Source: Carnegiea gigantea
Taxonomy: Eukaryota > Streptophyta > Magnoliopsida > Caryophyllales > Cactaceae
Direction of reading: 5' to 3'
Assembly (NCBI GenBank): GCA_029747015.1
Contig: JAKOGI010000822.1
Coordinates: forward strand, 124,001-188,000
DNA length: 64,000 nt
Numbering within the stretch: the first letter of the stretch is position 1; each line of letters starts with the position of its first letter. Shown here in pieces: positions 13,602 to 25,591 of this stretch. Made by a program: the position numbers and the translations under genes. The notes below the pieces were generated by a model. The model saw only the letters and a list, made by a program, of their open reading frames with translations, was not told the DNA's origin and ran no database searches.

Positions 13602-14093
13602 GGGAGAGGATCAAGTAGGAACCCTCCTTCAAATATGAACCCTCTAATTTTGTGAGAACTTGCGATAATAGCCCTTAGATCGTACATTAACGATTTAGAT
13701 TAAATCCATGACTTTTATTAGCCGCTAGAAAGCACGAACATAACTCTCGGTCGCGAATTAATCAAATTGACTTGCAATAACAACATCGGAGTTCTTCCTC
13801 CGTCTCATGCACTGTGGTTTCGGTGATCCTGCTTCAACGCATTGTTGATAATAGCATCAGATTGAGTTTCGATAATAGCATCACGACTCTCAGCCACCTC
13901 CAGATATTTTGATTAATCATAGTGGAAAATAGCATCATGGATTAGCTGCTCAATCTACTTCATAAAAGTCACCGTATATTAATCATCATGGATTAAGCAT
14001 CGTGTATTTTGAATTACTATATTAGGTTGTTTGTGATTGAAAGTGTAGTGCCCAGCCAACAGGTTGTATTATAATATGCTCATAATTATGGTT
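13601..14093 (+). repeat. Left terminal inverted repeat of the MULE
   Basis: It mirrors 16081-16420. Similarity is high and nearly colinear except for two insertions in this arm. The outermost 25-30 bp is present a second time at 13501-13530, outside a microsatellite. Confidence 0.85.
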
Positions 14094-14261
14094 CATAACA
14101 GGTTCAATTACTATATATATATAATACAGCTTGTTAAATACAATTTGAGAAGATTACTATATATAATATAAGTGCAGTAGTACTTCCATATTTTATTTCC
14201 GTCATAATTATGGTTCATAACTTAATAAAAGATCCTATATTTTGTACATGTAGGGTTTAAT

Positions 14262-15954
14262 ATGGAGACTAATCAAGAAGAAGAACAACATCAAACTATA
14301 GAGACATTCAAGAGCCCTACACGTATCATCAAGGAGTGGGCACATGTATGCGAAGAGGAATTAAGGCCTAAGGAAGGATTAGAGTTCGACAACTTGGATG
14401 AATGCGAGAGGTTCTACAAAAATTATGCTCACCATGTTGGGTTCAGTGTATGTAAGTCTTCTTGTAAGTAAATAAAGAAGGTGTTGAGAAGTACAAGTAT
14501 TTTGTTTGCTCAAAGGAGGGATTTAAACGAATGTCAGTCAAGGTAAACTCCAATCGAAAAGTTAAGTTGACAAGAGAAGGTTATGATGCAATGGTTGGTT
14601 TTAAAAGAACTAAAGAGGGAACATATGTACTCTATAAGTTCTATGAAGGTCATACACATTTACTTGCCACTCCTACTAAGCGTCATATGCCTATTTGTCT
14701 TATTATTGATCAAGACCCTGCTATGAAAGTAGTAATAGAAGATGTATTCAAGTTAACCACCCATAGGTTTTGTCTTTGGCACATTATGAAAAAACTTTAT
14801 GAGAAGGTGGGATGCTCTTTGAATGGTGACACTGAATTTAACACACGATTTAAATCATGTGTGTACAATTCAGAGAGTCTTGTTGAATTTGAGCTAACTT
14901 AAAAATCTATTATTGAAGATTTTGGATTGCAAAACAATGATTGGTTGTCACAGTTGTTTATTATTTGAGATATGTGGATACCTACATATTGTAGGGATTT
15001 GTTTCTTGGAGCTGTTTTGAGGACAACTTCAAGATCAGAGAGTGAGAATCGCTTCTTCAGCAATTTCACCAATCTACATTTAAGTTTGGTTGAATTTTGG
15101 ATGCGGTTTGAGAGTGCAATTGACTTGCAAAGACATGGGCAATTACAATCAGATAATGAAACTACTTCTTCAATGCCAGAGCTGAAGACAACTAAAGAAT
15201 TAGAAAAGCATGTTGCTGAGATCTACACTTATGCAAATTTTTATAAATTTCACGATGAGTTTTGGGCTGCTTGCATGGATTGTGAAGTTGAGAATAAACT
15301 AGACGTAGAAGAGGGACTTTCGATATATGTTACCGACAATAGTCGAAATAGGGGAAAATCAAGACAGGTTGTGTATGATCCATCTAATCATGTCGCGCAT
15401 TGTTCCTGTAAGATGTTTGAATGTGAAGGAATCCCGTGTTGCCATATATTGTGTATTTTAAAGGGAAAGGCCTTGCGTGAATTGCCAAACTATTATGTGT
15501 TGAATAAATGGACTAAACAGGCAGCCAAAAACCAATTTTTTCTGCAGATGGTACTGTTTTGGAGGGTTGTTCCCAAATGCAGCAAGCAGACAAGCTAATT
15601 TCAGATACTTGGTTAGAGTTCATGGATTGTATGGAAATAGCTGGAAGAGACCCACAGAAGCTCATGATTGCCTTGAAGGGGATTCAAGAAATTTCAAAAG
15701 AATTAAAAGATTCAAGTGGTAATACAAGTGACGGCAAGATACATCAATTGGAGTCCTTTATTGGATCAACTGCTCCTGAGAAAATTGAAATTCTGCCGCC
15801 CAAACAATCCAGCACAAAAGGAAGTGGTAAGCGAATTAAGGGAGGAAAAGAACAGGCTATTGAGCAACAACAAAAGAGAAAGAGGCTTTGTAAATCTTGT
15901 GGAGAGCAAGTCTACCATGATAGTCATAATTGTCCGAAGAAACTGCAAAGCTAA
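14262..15954 (+). pseudogene. Decayed FAR1/MULE-type transposase
   Basis: The gene begins with ATG at 14262 and shows the FAR1 DNA-binding region (LEFDNLDECERFYKNYAHHVGFSV). A frameshift follows near 14470, and reading continues through VKLTREGYDAMVGFK to GHTHLLATPTKRHM. It then jumps directly to ICLIIDQDPAMK at about 14694-14730, so the middle of the MULE domain, including the first catalytic Asp region, is missing. Further stops lie near 14900 and 14970. A SWIM zinc finger follows (CSCKMFECEGIPCCHILC, about 15400-15455), then a frameshift near 15560 and a C-terminal zinc knuckle CKSCGEQVYHDSHNC (about 15889-15933). FAR1/FRS proteins are domesticated relatives, but the long flanking inverted repeats mark this copy as a transposon gene. 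It cannot encode an active transposase. Confidence 0.85.
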
Positions 15955-16080
15955 CTCATAGTAATTTTGCTCGTTTTATTTTTATTTGGGGATTTAAATT
16001 GTAATTTGAGATTTTGTTAGTAAATTAGAAGAGATACATGACAATTATATACATGACAAGCTATATTATAAAACATCAAA

Positions 16081-16420
16081 TGAGCATATCATAATACAAC
16101 CTGTTGGCTGGGCACTGCACGCTGACTTTTATGAAGCAGATTGAGTGGCTAATCCATGATGCTATTTTCCACTATGATTTATCAAAATACCTGGAAGTGG
16201 CTGAGAGTTGTGATGCTATTATCGAAACTCAATCTGATGCCATTATCGACAATCTGATTAATCCGCGACCGAGAGTTATGTTTGTGCCTTCTAGCGGCTA
16301 ATAAAAATCATGGATTTAATCTAAACCGTTGATGTACGATCTAAGGGCTATTATCGCAAGTTCTCACAAAATTAGAGGGTTCTTATTTGAAGGAGGGTTC
16401 CTGCTTGATCCCTTCCCCCC
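16081..16420 (-). repeat. Right terminal inverted repeat of the MULE
   Basis: Inverse of 13601-14093. It ends in TGCTTGATCCC and a C-run followed by a short (CA)n, 15 bp before the CACTA element begins. Confidence 0.85.
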
Positions 16421-16449
16421 CCCCCCCCACACACACACTAAAAAAAGGC

Positions 16450-16740
16450 CGTTTAGCGATGGAATCAATGATGAAAAAAAATGCAATTTAGCGATGGAAT
16501 TTTGAATCCAACGACAGAATTGGTGACAGAAACGAAATGTCGCATTTTTTGTTGTCGCTGAGTCCTCATTGACGGAATTTAGAAAGGTGGTGATGGATAA
16601 GTAGAGATGGCTGAAACTGAAGGCGCGCAAGGGGGCGACGGAATCTTCATTCTGTCGCCGCTAGCGACGGAATCAGTGATGAAATTTCCATTGCTGAGGT
16701 GACGGAAATTCCATTCTGTCGCGACATCAGTTTTTTAAAA
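16450..16740. repeat. CACTA left subterminal repeats
   Basis: Numerous copies of short motifs around GCGACGGAAT, TGACGGAAT and TTCCATTCTGTCGC in both orientations. Similar motifs recur at the right end (20760-20940). Confidence 0.7.
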
Positions 16741-17059
16741 AAAGAAAAAAATTCTGCATGGTGGACTTTCCGTCGCCCGTCTGTCGCTATTTTTGCCCTT
16801 TTTCAATAAAAATTTTATTTTTGCAATTGTTCCAAATTACAAATACATCTCATTTTCTGCAGGAATATACATTGAGGACAACCCCCTCAATACAATGCTT
16901 CATTCGAAGCGTTTTTAATAAATCAAAAACGTCACATACAAACCAAATTCTTTCAAGTGTCTCATCACAATTCATCACAAATTCATACAATGCTTGAGAA
17001 TATAAGTGTACTTAACAAATTATGGTCAAGAAAGTAAAATACAGAGACAAAAAGCAAGT

Positions 17060-17640
17060 AAGTCAGGAGTCAATCATTGAGGTGAGTGTCATCATACTCT
17101 TCATCCTCATTCTCTTCATCATGTTGTGGGAGGTTAGTGAAGGGAGGTTGGAAGCCCAAACTGAAAGCTTATTGCATTTGGAAAAAAGTCGCTGTGATTA
17201 ATACTCATCATTTGCTGACTTATCATTTAGTTGGACTCCTCTGATCGCTTACATTTCTCCACAAGTATCCGATACATTTCAGCTTGCGTAGTAAGCTCAC
17301 CCCTCAAGTTGGTCATTATACCCCTTAAATCATTCAACTTTTGTGGGGATGACGCCTGATGTATACCTACAAAAAATCATGTATATGAAGTATACATTAG
17401 CGATAATGACCTAACTCATCCTAAAGTGACGTTGTGCACAATTTTTTTATTAATGACTCCAATACAAATAGTGTTTAAATTTGCTATACCGACTCGCTGA
17501 AAGGGACTGAAGTAGGAGGACTCCCTAATGTTGATGGTCTCATCTCCAATATTATAAATATGATCCTTTTTGTTCATATAGGCCTTCACCTTCAACTTGT
17601 TTGGATTTAAAAGAGATTGAGATGAATCCTAGAAACTGCC
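17060..17640 (-). pseudogene. 3' part of the second CACTA gene (TNPA-like, uncertain)
   Basis: On the minus strand, fragments read NIGDETINIRESSYFSPFQR (around 17560-17500). After an apparent intron comes QKLNDLRGIMTNLRGELTTQ (around 17340-17280), which is helical and coiled-coil-like. A Pro-rich then acidic tail ending DEENEDEEYDDTHLND closes near 17070. An acidic C-terminus after a coiled coil is usual for the second gene of plant CACTA elements, whose product binds subterminal repeats. Stops and frame changes interrupt it. The assignment rests on position and composition rather than on a strong domain match. Confidence 0.5.
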
Positions 17641-17694
17641 ATATGAGGTCCCTTGAGAGTTGATGATGTTCTGAAGTTCTCACTCAAAAGATTC

Positions 17695-19820
17695 CTATGA
17701 TATCACAATATTTGTGGAGCACAAATTCTTAAAAAACTGACTTATTTTAATGAGAGGATTTAACAGATCATAGGGGAGAGCATCAAATGCAATCGGTAAT
17801 GGAGTCTCCATGAACACATGACAATCATGACCTTTTATATTGTTAAACTTTGCTTCATTGGGGTCCACAATATTCTTCAAATTAGAGTAGTATCCATAAG
17901 ATATATTAAGTCCCTTTACCCATTCACATAGCTCTCTTCTTTTATCCATAGCAAGAACGAGCTTTGCTTTTGGTTTAACTGTTTTGCCACTTAGGCCTGG
18001 TTGCAAATGTAATTCTTCCCTATTACATATATCTGTGACATCTATTCTTGATTTGATATTGTCTTTTGTTTTGCTCAGGAACATCCATAATAGTGTTAAC
18101 GATGTTTTTAAAGAAGTTTTTTTCTATACGCATCACATCCAAATTATGGCGGAGTAAGTGGTGTTGCCAATAAGGAAATTTCCAGAATATACTCTTCTTT
18201 ATCGAGTTACGCCCATTTTCCTTAAATCCCAGTATTTGAAAGTCACCATGTGCCATTGGCATTGGGTAGTGTTTCACCTCATCATAAAGATGTTACTAAA
18301 TATGTGGCGAGGAGGACCCCCCGTAATCGTTCTACCTTTTCTAAATAAAATTTTATTTCCTCTAAATGCATGATTCCTTGATAAGAAAAACTGATGATAA
18401 TCAAATCACGAGAATTTACCTCTATTCTTGAGTCTCAAAGCCTTTTGTTGTTTCATACATACTAGACAAGCTAATTGACCATTTGTGCTCCACCCAAACG
18501 ACATTGAATATGCCGGGAAATTATTGGTGGTCCACATAAGTGCAACCTTCATTTGAAATGTCTTACCCGTAAATATGTAATGCGTTTCAATACCATTATT
18601 CCACATATCCTTTAACTTATCAATAAGAGATTGCAAATATACATCTATTTTGTTCTTGGGATTTTTAGGGTCGGGGATTACACAAGTGAAGAACATAAAT
18701 GGTGTAGTCATACATATTTCAGGAGGAAGGTTATAAGGTGTAATCATCATTAGCCAACTAGAATAAGATCTTGAAGACAAAGTGTAAGGATTAAATCCAT
18801 CTGCATATAACCCAACCTAACATTTTGAGGCTCTGCAGTAAGATCAGAGTGCTTGTTATCAAAATGTTTCCACATTGCCCCATTTGTTGGATGACATAAA
18901 ACACCGTCCTCATGTCAATGTTCATAATGCCATCTCATGCGCTCTGCAGTGCTTCTTGATGCATACAACCTCTGAAGTCAAGGTTTCAATGGCAAGTAAT
19001 GCATCCTTACAAATGGCAATGAACTTTGATTCCTTTGTTGCGACCTTTGCCTCTTTCATCTCGAATACCCGGAAAACTTGCATGTATGGAGGTTCAAGTC
19101 CTCTTGAAAGAAGAGCATGCAACCTTTACGACAACAATCAATGTGTATCATATTGTTGCCGATATCTTTAACAACCTTCTTCGTTTGACCATAGCTGTTT
19201 GACATATAGTTGTTACATGGGCACATCTCCTTCATTAACTGAACAATTTCATTAAAACAATTTTGGGGTATATTATAATTAGATTTGATAGTCAATAGTC
19301 GAACAATAGTAGAGAGTTCACTGTGTGTAGAACAACCATCACATAAGTTTTGTTAAGCAGTTTGAACCATATTATAGAATGGTTATTCACAAGTGCTTAG
19401 CTCTTCATCCTTTACATTTTGATTTGCTAATATGGCATCACCAACCATGTACTCTATACTATCTATGTAGCATTCATTATAGTCATGATTAGTATGACTT
19501 GAACTGTCAGTTTCGGCCATTTCACTAGTAGAATATGCTGAATCATACTGTTCAGGTTCTACTTATCCATAGCTTATCCAATACTAATATCCTTTCATAA
19601 AACCCCTATCCATTAGGTGTATCTTTACCTCATCGGGTGTTGAGTACGTTCTATTTTTATAATTCGAACATGGACATCTATACGTCCCCCCACTTTGGAA
19701 CTCTACTTGCCTACGTGTAAATGCATCAAATTGATTTACTCCATTTAGAAATTCTTGCGTATAACCATTATGATTAGGGATAATCTATTATACATCCACC
19801 AACGATGTGGAGGACCATTC
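17695..19820 (-). pseudogene. Decayed tnp2-type CACTA transposase
   Basis: Pieces on the minus strand follow the order of a tnp2 transposase. Near 19780-19560 is the transposase-associated N-terminal region (GVNQFDAFT, then RCPCSNYKN). At 18780-18406 the core reads LMMITPYNLPPEICM, FMFFTCVIPDPKNPKNKIDV, FQMKVALMWTTNNFPAYSM and NGQLACLVC. At 18277-18023 it reads LLRHNLDVMRIEKNF. At about 18000-17700 a DUF4218-like start reads KGHDCHVFMETPLPIAFDAL. The parts lie in different frames with several stops, so the gene is inactive. Together with the CACTA-type ends this identifies the element with confidence. Confidence 0.85.
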
Positions 19821-20956
19821 ATTTTCTACTCAAGTAACAATATTCATGAAAGTTATTGAATTAGTATTAATTTCAATTTATATAATTATAATTGTATAAC
19901 TTTTTTAATTATATATTACATATATTTTAATATTCAAACACAACGTTAATTAATGCACAAAAATCCATATAAGTACATCCATTTTACTATATCCTTAGAA
20001 ACATAAGTCATATAAGCTACATAATTGAATATGTAAATATATACGCTAACATATATAGATGAAAATTTTTACATATTCATGTTCCACTAATTTCACATTA
20101 ACGTACAACCCACATTATAGTATCAACTTTATACCAACAATCTCATTAAAATACATCATCAAATGTTAACAATTATTTTCTTTAAATCAGGCCTATTTAC
20201 ATAAATTATTCATTTGAATTCCACCTAATTTCACATTCGACATATGAAATACAATAATTTTATACATTTACTTACAAAATTCTACAAATATATTTCTACT
20301 CTTACAAATATCACAAAAATAATAATAGATTCAAATCTTAGCATTTCATTCCACCAACATATCACATTTTTAGTAAAATTACCAAATCTAAACCCTAAAT
20401 TACATTGAGAAAGATGTTGAAGCAAATTGAAGTAATAACTTCACACAAACTTCACAATTGAATCAAAACATGAACTAATTATGAAATTTTAACAATGTAA
20501 TAAAAAAACTCTAGAAATTACAACTACAGGTAGTGAGAGAAACAACCAACCTAAAGTAGGCAGCGTCGACGGAGGCCGGCGGTCGACAGGGGCAGTGGGG
20601 CTCGCGGGGGGGTGGGTTTCGCTCTCGGCTCTCTCTCTTTCTTCGAATTGCAGCATCGAAAAAGAACCAGATCTGGTTCTTTAAAAAGGGGCGGCGACGG
20701 ACTGGCCCTAGTTTGAATTTTTTTTGAAAAACAGCGCTTGGCGACATCTTAAAAAACCTAAAATTAAAGTGGCAACAGAATCTCCATCGCCCCTGTCAAC
20801 AAATCAGCGATGGAACATATATTCCATCGTTAAATCCATAGCCAACCATGATATATTTCAGATGTAGATTATCTGTCGCTAATTCCGTCACTATCTGATA
20901 TGGATCTGAATCTGTTGCCAGCTAATTTCCATCATTATTTCGCGCCTTTTTAGTAG

Positions 20957-21105
20957 TTATATATATGCAACAAAACAATACAGTTTCACACCTAATTAAA
21001 ATATTTAAAAAGTCAAACTATAGTCCCTTTCAATAGAGTTATATACAACTATACTTCTACAACCTTTACCTCAAAAACTAAAAACGCCTAAATTAAGGTT
21101 CTAAG
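20957..21105. other. Short spacer between CACTA and hAT elements
   Basis: About 150 bp of host-like AT-rich DNA. Its last 8 bp (21098-21105, GTTCTAAG) are the left target-site duplicate of the hAT element. Confidence 0.6.
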
Positions 21106-21935
21106 TAGGGCTGAGCAAGACCGGTTCTCCGGTCGATTTTTACAGAACCGGTCCCAATCCCGGTTGTATCGGGTCCAAAAATCTGAGAATTGGCCCCAAT
21201 CCCGGTTGGATCGGTTCCAGGATTTTTGGACCTGGTCCCAGAATCGGTTGGGACCAGTTCCACAACTGGGTACCCGGTATCTTTTTTCGACATTTTTAAT
21301 TTCATTTTGTAATCAGTTTTTTTTTTCTTTTGTGAAAAAACCAAACCATTAGTACATTGACAACATTCATTCATTTGATTAAAATGAGGAATAGCCCACA
21401 AGGCCACAATCTAAAGTTTAAAATATAACCAATCAAGTTTGGGAATTTTGGGGATGGGAGGAATAAATAGAAGTACATCATACAAAAATTACAAACCAAG
21501 TTTCAAAAAAATTACAAAATTTAAGTTTACAAAAGCAATAACCATAATTAAAAATATGATCTTAAATCATAGTTTTGCTTCCAACCAAGCAAAGGCCCAT
21601 AACCTAACAATCCAATGGCTCCAATCAAGAAGACCAAAAGACAAAACCAAAGACCAAAAAGAACTAAGAAGATACCTCAATAGAAGATAGCCTCAATTTT
21701 GGCTCATCTTCAATCACCCATAATTTGATCAATTTGGGTTATCTCTTCCTCACCTAAATCTCAATATTAAAATAAAGGAAAACAAGTTAGAAACCAAAGT
21801 TCAACATTTAATAATAACTATGAAATACAATGATAGTTGTAAGCTATATATATATAAATTATCTGCTTCATATTTCTCCATATCGTCTATAAGTTGCTCA
21901 ACATCAATGTAAATGGTGGATGCCCGCAACCAATC

Positions 21936-23894
21936 TTAAGCACAAATCAAGGTCTCCACTGTTTTGGGTCCCAAGCTACTACAAAACTGGTCAAGCACTC
22001 GACTTGATGTACTACATATAGACTCACTTGACACGGTAGAAATAGGCACAGCTAGAATATCCCTTGCCATTTCAGCTAACACCTTATAAGTGTCACTATA
22101 TCTCTTCCACCACTTTAAGATGTCAAAAGTGCCATCTATCTTTTCGCGAGGAGCATCTAAATAGACATTTAACTCAGTTTTCTCAACAACCTCGATATCA
22201 TCTTCCCCACCCTTATGCCACTGAGAGTACAACTCCTGAAGAGTATCATTGTTTAAGAGCATCTTTGAATGATCACCATGAATAGGGAAAGAAGAACCAT
22301 TATGATTATTCTTGTCAACATTCACACAAGAAGAATATGAACCATATAATCGCTTAAGCACATTATAGAGATGATGATAAACTCTATCTGCCTTAGCAAA
22401 GTCATTGGGATAAAGCTTTCTAAAAGAGAATCTTACAAACTTCCACTTGTAGCATGGATCAAAACAACCGTAATCAATACCATAAGATTAGTTTTTACCC
22501 AATCTCCATAGTAATCATCAAATTTCCTATGCATTTGGAAAGCTATATCCCGTAGACTAGGAGATGGATCTTTCTCCCATTCTAACAAATTAGTAAATAT
22601 GCACAATAAGTCATGAAAATGCAAATTAGCAGTGAAATACAAAGTGCCAGACATCCTCTTAGTGGCTTCGTAAAACTGCGCTAAAAACTTTGCCAAAACT
22701 TTTGCATTTTCCCAATCCTTTTTTTATAGGAACATTTCCTTAAGCTCATTCTCGAAATTACAATCATCATTCTTAAATCTTTCAAAGACCTTTTCAAACC
22801 TCAAAGCCGTATTCAACATGAGGAAAGTAGAATTCCATCTTGCACACACGTCTAAACACAAAGAACCTTTATAAGGAACCTTAACAACTTTGGCACAAGT
22901 ATAAAACAATGCAGATCTCGTAGGAGAACTCTTTATTATCTATTAGCACCACAAACATTATGAATGAAATTCTTAACCTTGACAAACTATCTCATACAAC
23001 CAAATTCAAAACATGAGCAGCACATCTCATATGGAAAAAATCACCATCCAAAACAAGCTTATCACCAAGATTGTGTTTCAAATAACTAACAGCCACATTA
23101 TTGAAACTTGCATTATCAATAGTTAAAATAAGACAGTTTATTTTCAATACCCTGATCAATAACACAACTCTCCACAACTTTTCAATTTCTTTGCCTTTAT
23201 GACTATCCATAAACTTAAAATTTAAAATTCTCTTATGCAAGTTCCATTCATCATCTATGAAATGTGCAAACAAGCAAAGATAATTCAAATTTTGTATAGA
23301 TGTCCAACAATCAGTTGTGAAAGCAATTCTAGATTTCAAACCTTTCAAAGTAGTTTTCAAGACATCTTTCTCACAAAGATAAAGCTTCTTACAATCTCTA
23401 GCAATAGTGAAGCGAGATAGGACATGACTAACAAACTGTGGACAAACAATACTCACAAAATCCCTAAAGCCTTCCTTTTTAACTATGGAAAAGGGATGCT
23501 CATCAATAATAACCATTTTTGCTAAAGCAAGCCTATTAGCCTTTAGATCAAAGGACCAATTGGAGAAAGTAACACTCTCAGTTTTTGGGCCTTTGAACAA
23601 GGAAATCTTCTTTTGTTTTTTATCTATAGTGTAAGGATGTTTAGAACATGATTGAAGATACTTTCTCAAAGTGAAAGTCCCATTATTGGGGTTGGCAGAC
23701 AATGCCTTGCTACAATACTTGCATTTTACTTTCTCAATTTTCTTGATCACTGGATTAATGATGTTAGTAAAATGCTCTTAATAAATTGATTTCCTCCTAC
23801 CACCAGGCTTCACTTGCTCCTTGGTAGTTTTAGCATGGCAAGCTGAACCAGAACTAGCATTACTCTGCTCTTCTAAATTAATGTAATCTTCCAT
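21936..23894 (-). pseudogene. Decayed BED-type hAT transposase
   Basis: The reading frame starts with ATG at 23894 (MEDYINLEE). A BED-type zinc finger follows, with an EHFT block, CKYCSKAL and a later Cys. The Trp expected before EHFT is a stop codon. The 22992-23750 stretch holds the hAT core, including FTTDCWTS, LTIDNASFNN and MRCAAHVLNLVV. Frameshifts and stops near 22990, 22910 and 22700 break the middle (ARWNSTFLML, then GTLYFTANLHFHDL). The hAT C-terminal dimerisation region lies at about 22110-21940, with ILKWWKRYSDTYKVLAEMAR, SSESICSTSSRVLDQF and LGPKTVETLICA. The overall plan matches plant RICESLEEPER-like hAT transposases. The copy is inactive. Confidence 0.9.
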
Positions 23895-24345
23895 GCTGAT
23901 ATTCTTTAAAATAAAAAAAAGCACTTAATTACAAGATATCAATTAATAGACCATTGAAAATTTACTACCTAGGTGTCAAGCGTAAATGACAGATAATCCT
24001 ATGGAAATCTACAAGTCCAAAACCCCAAATCCCTTGCTACTTGCTAGTATGCTAGTGAGACTAGCTTTAAGCAAACCACCTAAATAAATCTACATATATT
24101 CATCACCATGGCATAGCTGTACCGAATGGCCTTTATTTTCAGAGGAATCATTTTCTCCTTTTTCAAGTTCCGTCAGTGCCCACTGCTCATGTTAGAAATG
24201 GTAATATATTTAGGTATTTTTGCCAAGTCTTAAGGGAAAAAAATTTCTAAATGATTAGATTCAAGCATTAGAAGGAATCAGAAGATTGTTGGCACAGCAA
24301 TTGAAACCCGAGATTTGCTAACATTCTGAACATATGCTAGTCAAA

Positions 24346-25591
24346 TGACCACTGCCGCAAGTACACGGGTAGTCATAATATAGATAAAAAGATCGTCCTC
24401 AGGGGCTAAACTAATATATTGAGCTTTGTCTATCAGAATATCCTAAGCAAATTCTAAATCAAGAGGTTTTGATTCAATAGTTTCAAATTTGCTAATCCTA
24501 AATCAATTAAGGAAAAATGCGTAGGAATTCATGTAGTCAAGAAAGGTGATTGGATTGAAATGGGAAACATGTGCTTTTCTCTAATCGGTTAATTTCGAAG
24601 AATAACAATATATCCAAAAATTCAGTCTATTCTTTCAGAATCAACCAAATTTGCCTACACTAAGCAAAAGTCGTTTTTTCAAACTAATTTGTCTTAATCC
24701 AAGTTGAATATCTTTGATTACATTCTAGTCCTCCCAACACACAAACCTCTCTTTCGAGTCGATGCTATATTAGGTTTTATCAAATAGTCTAACAATAAAA
24801 TGTCACCTTTCAGTTTTTCACTCAATTGTTTCAAGTGTGCAAGCAAACTTTGGCCAAAACTCCACTCACAACATGATAATCATTTGATAGAACGAAATCA
24901 AACTAATCATGGAACAAGCATAATTCTATTGATTAAAACATGATGTAACTATACTTTCATAGACTAACAAATCCCTAGACAAAACAAACTACTCACATAT
25001 GATTAAAGATTAAACAACTAACCAACAATTTGGGAAATCCGAGAGAAAGGGCTTGACAGAGATAGCGTTCGACCAAGGGCTTTAAACCGCATCAAAACCA
25101 AACAAACTTAAGATTTCTTACTAGAACAATAATCAAACTAAAAATCCTAACTAAAAAGAGAAAAACTTAGAGAAAGAAAATGAAATATGCTATGCTTCCT
25201 CTCCTTTTTGCTTGAACGGCGAGACTTTTATAGAGAAGCTTGGATGTTTTCAGCCACACAGCTAAAAAAAATGAATAGGCAACAGTTTCACAGCTCACCA
25301 TGGTCCGTGGCAGGCGCCAAGGTCTAACTGTGGTCTTGACTGGAACTGATTTTCTCCTCTTGGCTTGCTCCACTGGCATACCATCATATGGATGTCCGTG
25401 GGGGAAGTCAGAATACATCCAATGAGGGTTAAATACTGGGTAAAAAGGCCTAAAATCTTGCAAAATACATCAAACATCCATACCCAAGTATAAATTGAGA
25501 ATATGAGTATAAATAATAACTTAAAGCACATAATTCTCCTAAAAATGGGGTAAAATGTCCCGAAAATGATGTATACGTTGAGCACTTATCA
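24346..25591 (-). repeat. 3' LTR of the Athila-type element
   Basis: About 1246 bp. It matches 31862-33118 throughout with scattered substitutions and small indels. Both share the plus-strand start TGACCACTGCCGCAAG and the plus-strand end CTTATCA. Confidence 0.9.

Larger units (their letters stand above)
13601..16420 (+). mobile_element. Mutator-like element (MULE) with long terminal inverted repeats
   Basis: The left terminus (about 13601-14093) and right terminus (about 16081-16420) are long inverted repeats. Both contain GGATCAAG-AGGAACCCTCC, TTTTGTGAGAACTTGCGATA, AGCCGCTAGAA, the ATAGCATCAGATTGAGTTTC block and, innermost, GCCCAGCCAACAGGTTGTAT. The left arm has about 85 bp of extra sequence (about 13770-13850) and about 75 bp more near 13980. 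A decayed FAR1-type transposase gene lies between the arms. The outer ends abut microsatellite and poly-C/CA sequence, so a 9-bp target duplication cannot be seen. Confidence 0.85.
16436..20956 (-). mobile_element. CACTA (En/Spm) DNA transposon
   Basis: The left end starts CACTAAAAAAAGGCCG at 16436. The right end is the inverse, CGCGCCTTTTTAGTAG, ending near 20956. Subterminal regions (16450-16740 and 20760-20940) hold many short direct and inverted copies of GCGACGGAAT / ATTCCATCGC-type motifs, as expected for binding sites of the subterminal-binding transposase. Remnants of a tnp2 transposase and of a second gene lie on the minus strand. The 3-bp target duplication is not evident; the right terminus is slightly degenerate (TAGTAG rather than TAGTG). 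Confidence 0.85.

Noticed and set aside
13344..13632. Minus-strand open frames across 13344-13632
   Set aside because: They translate TA and GA microsatellites.
14262..15954. Domesticated FAR1/FRS transcription factor gene
   Set aside because: The gene sits between long terminal inverted repeats, is frameshifted and lacks part of the catalytic domain.
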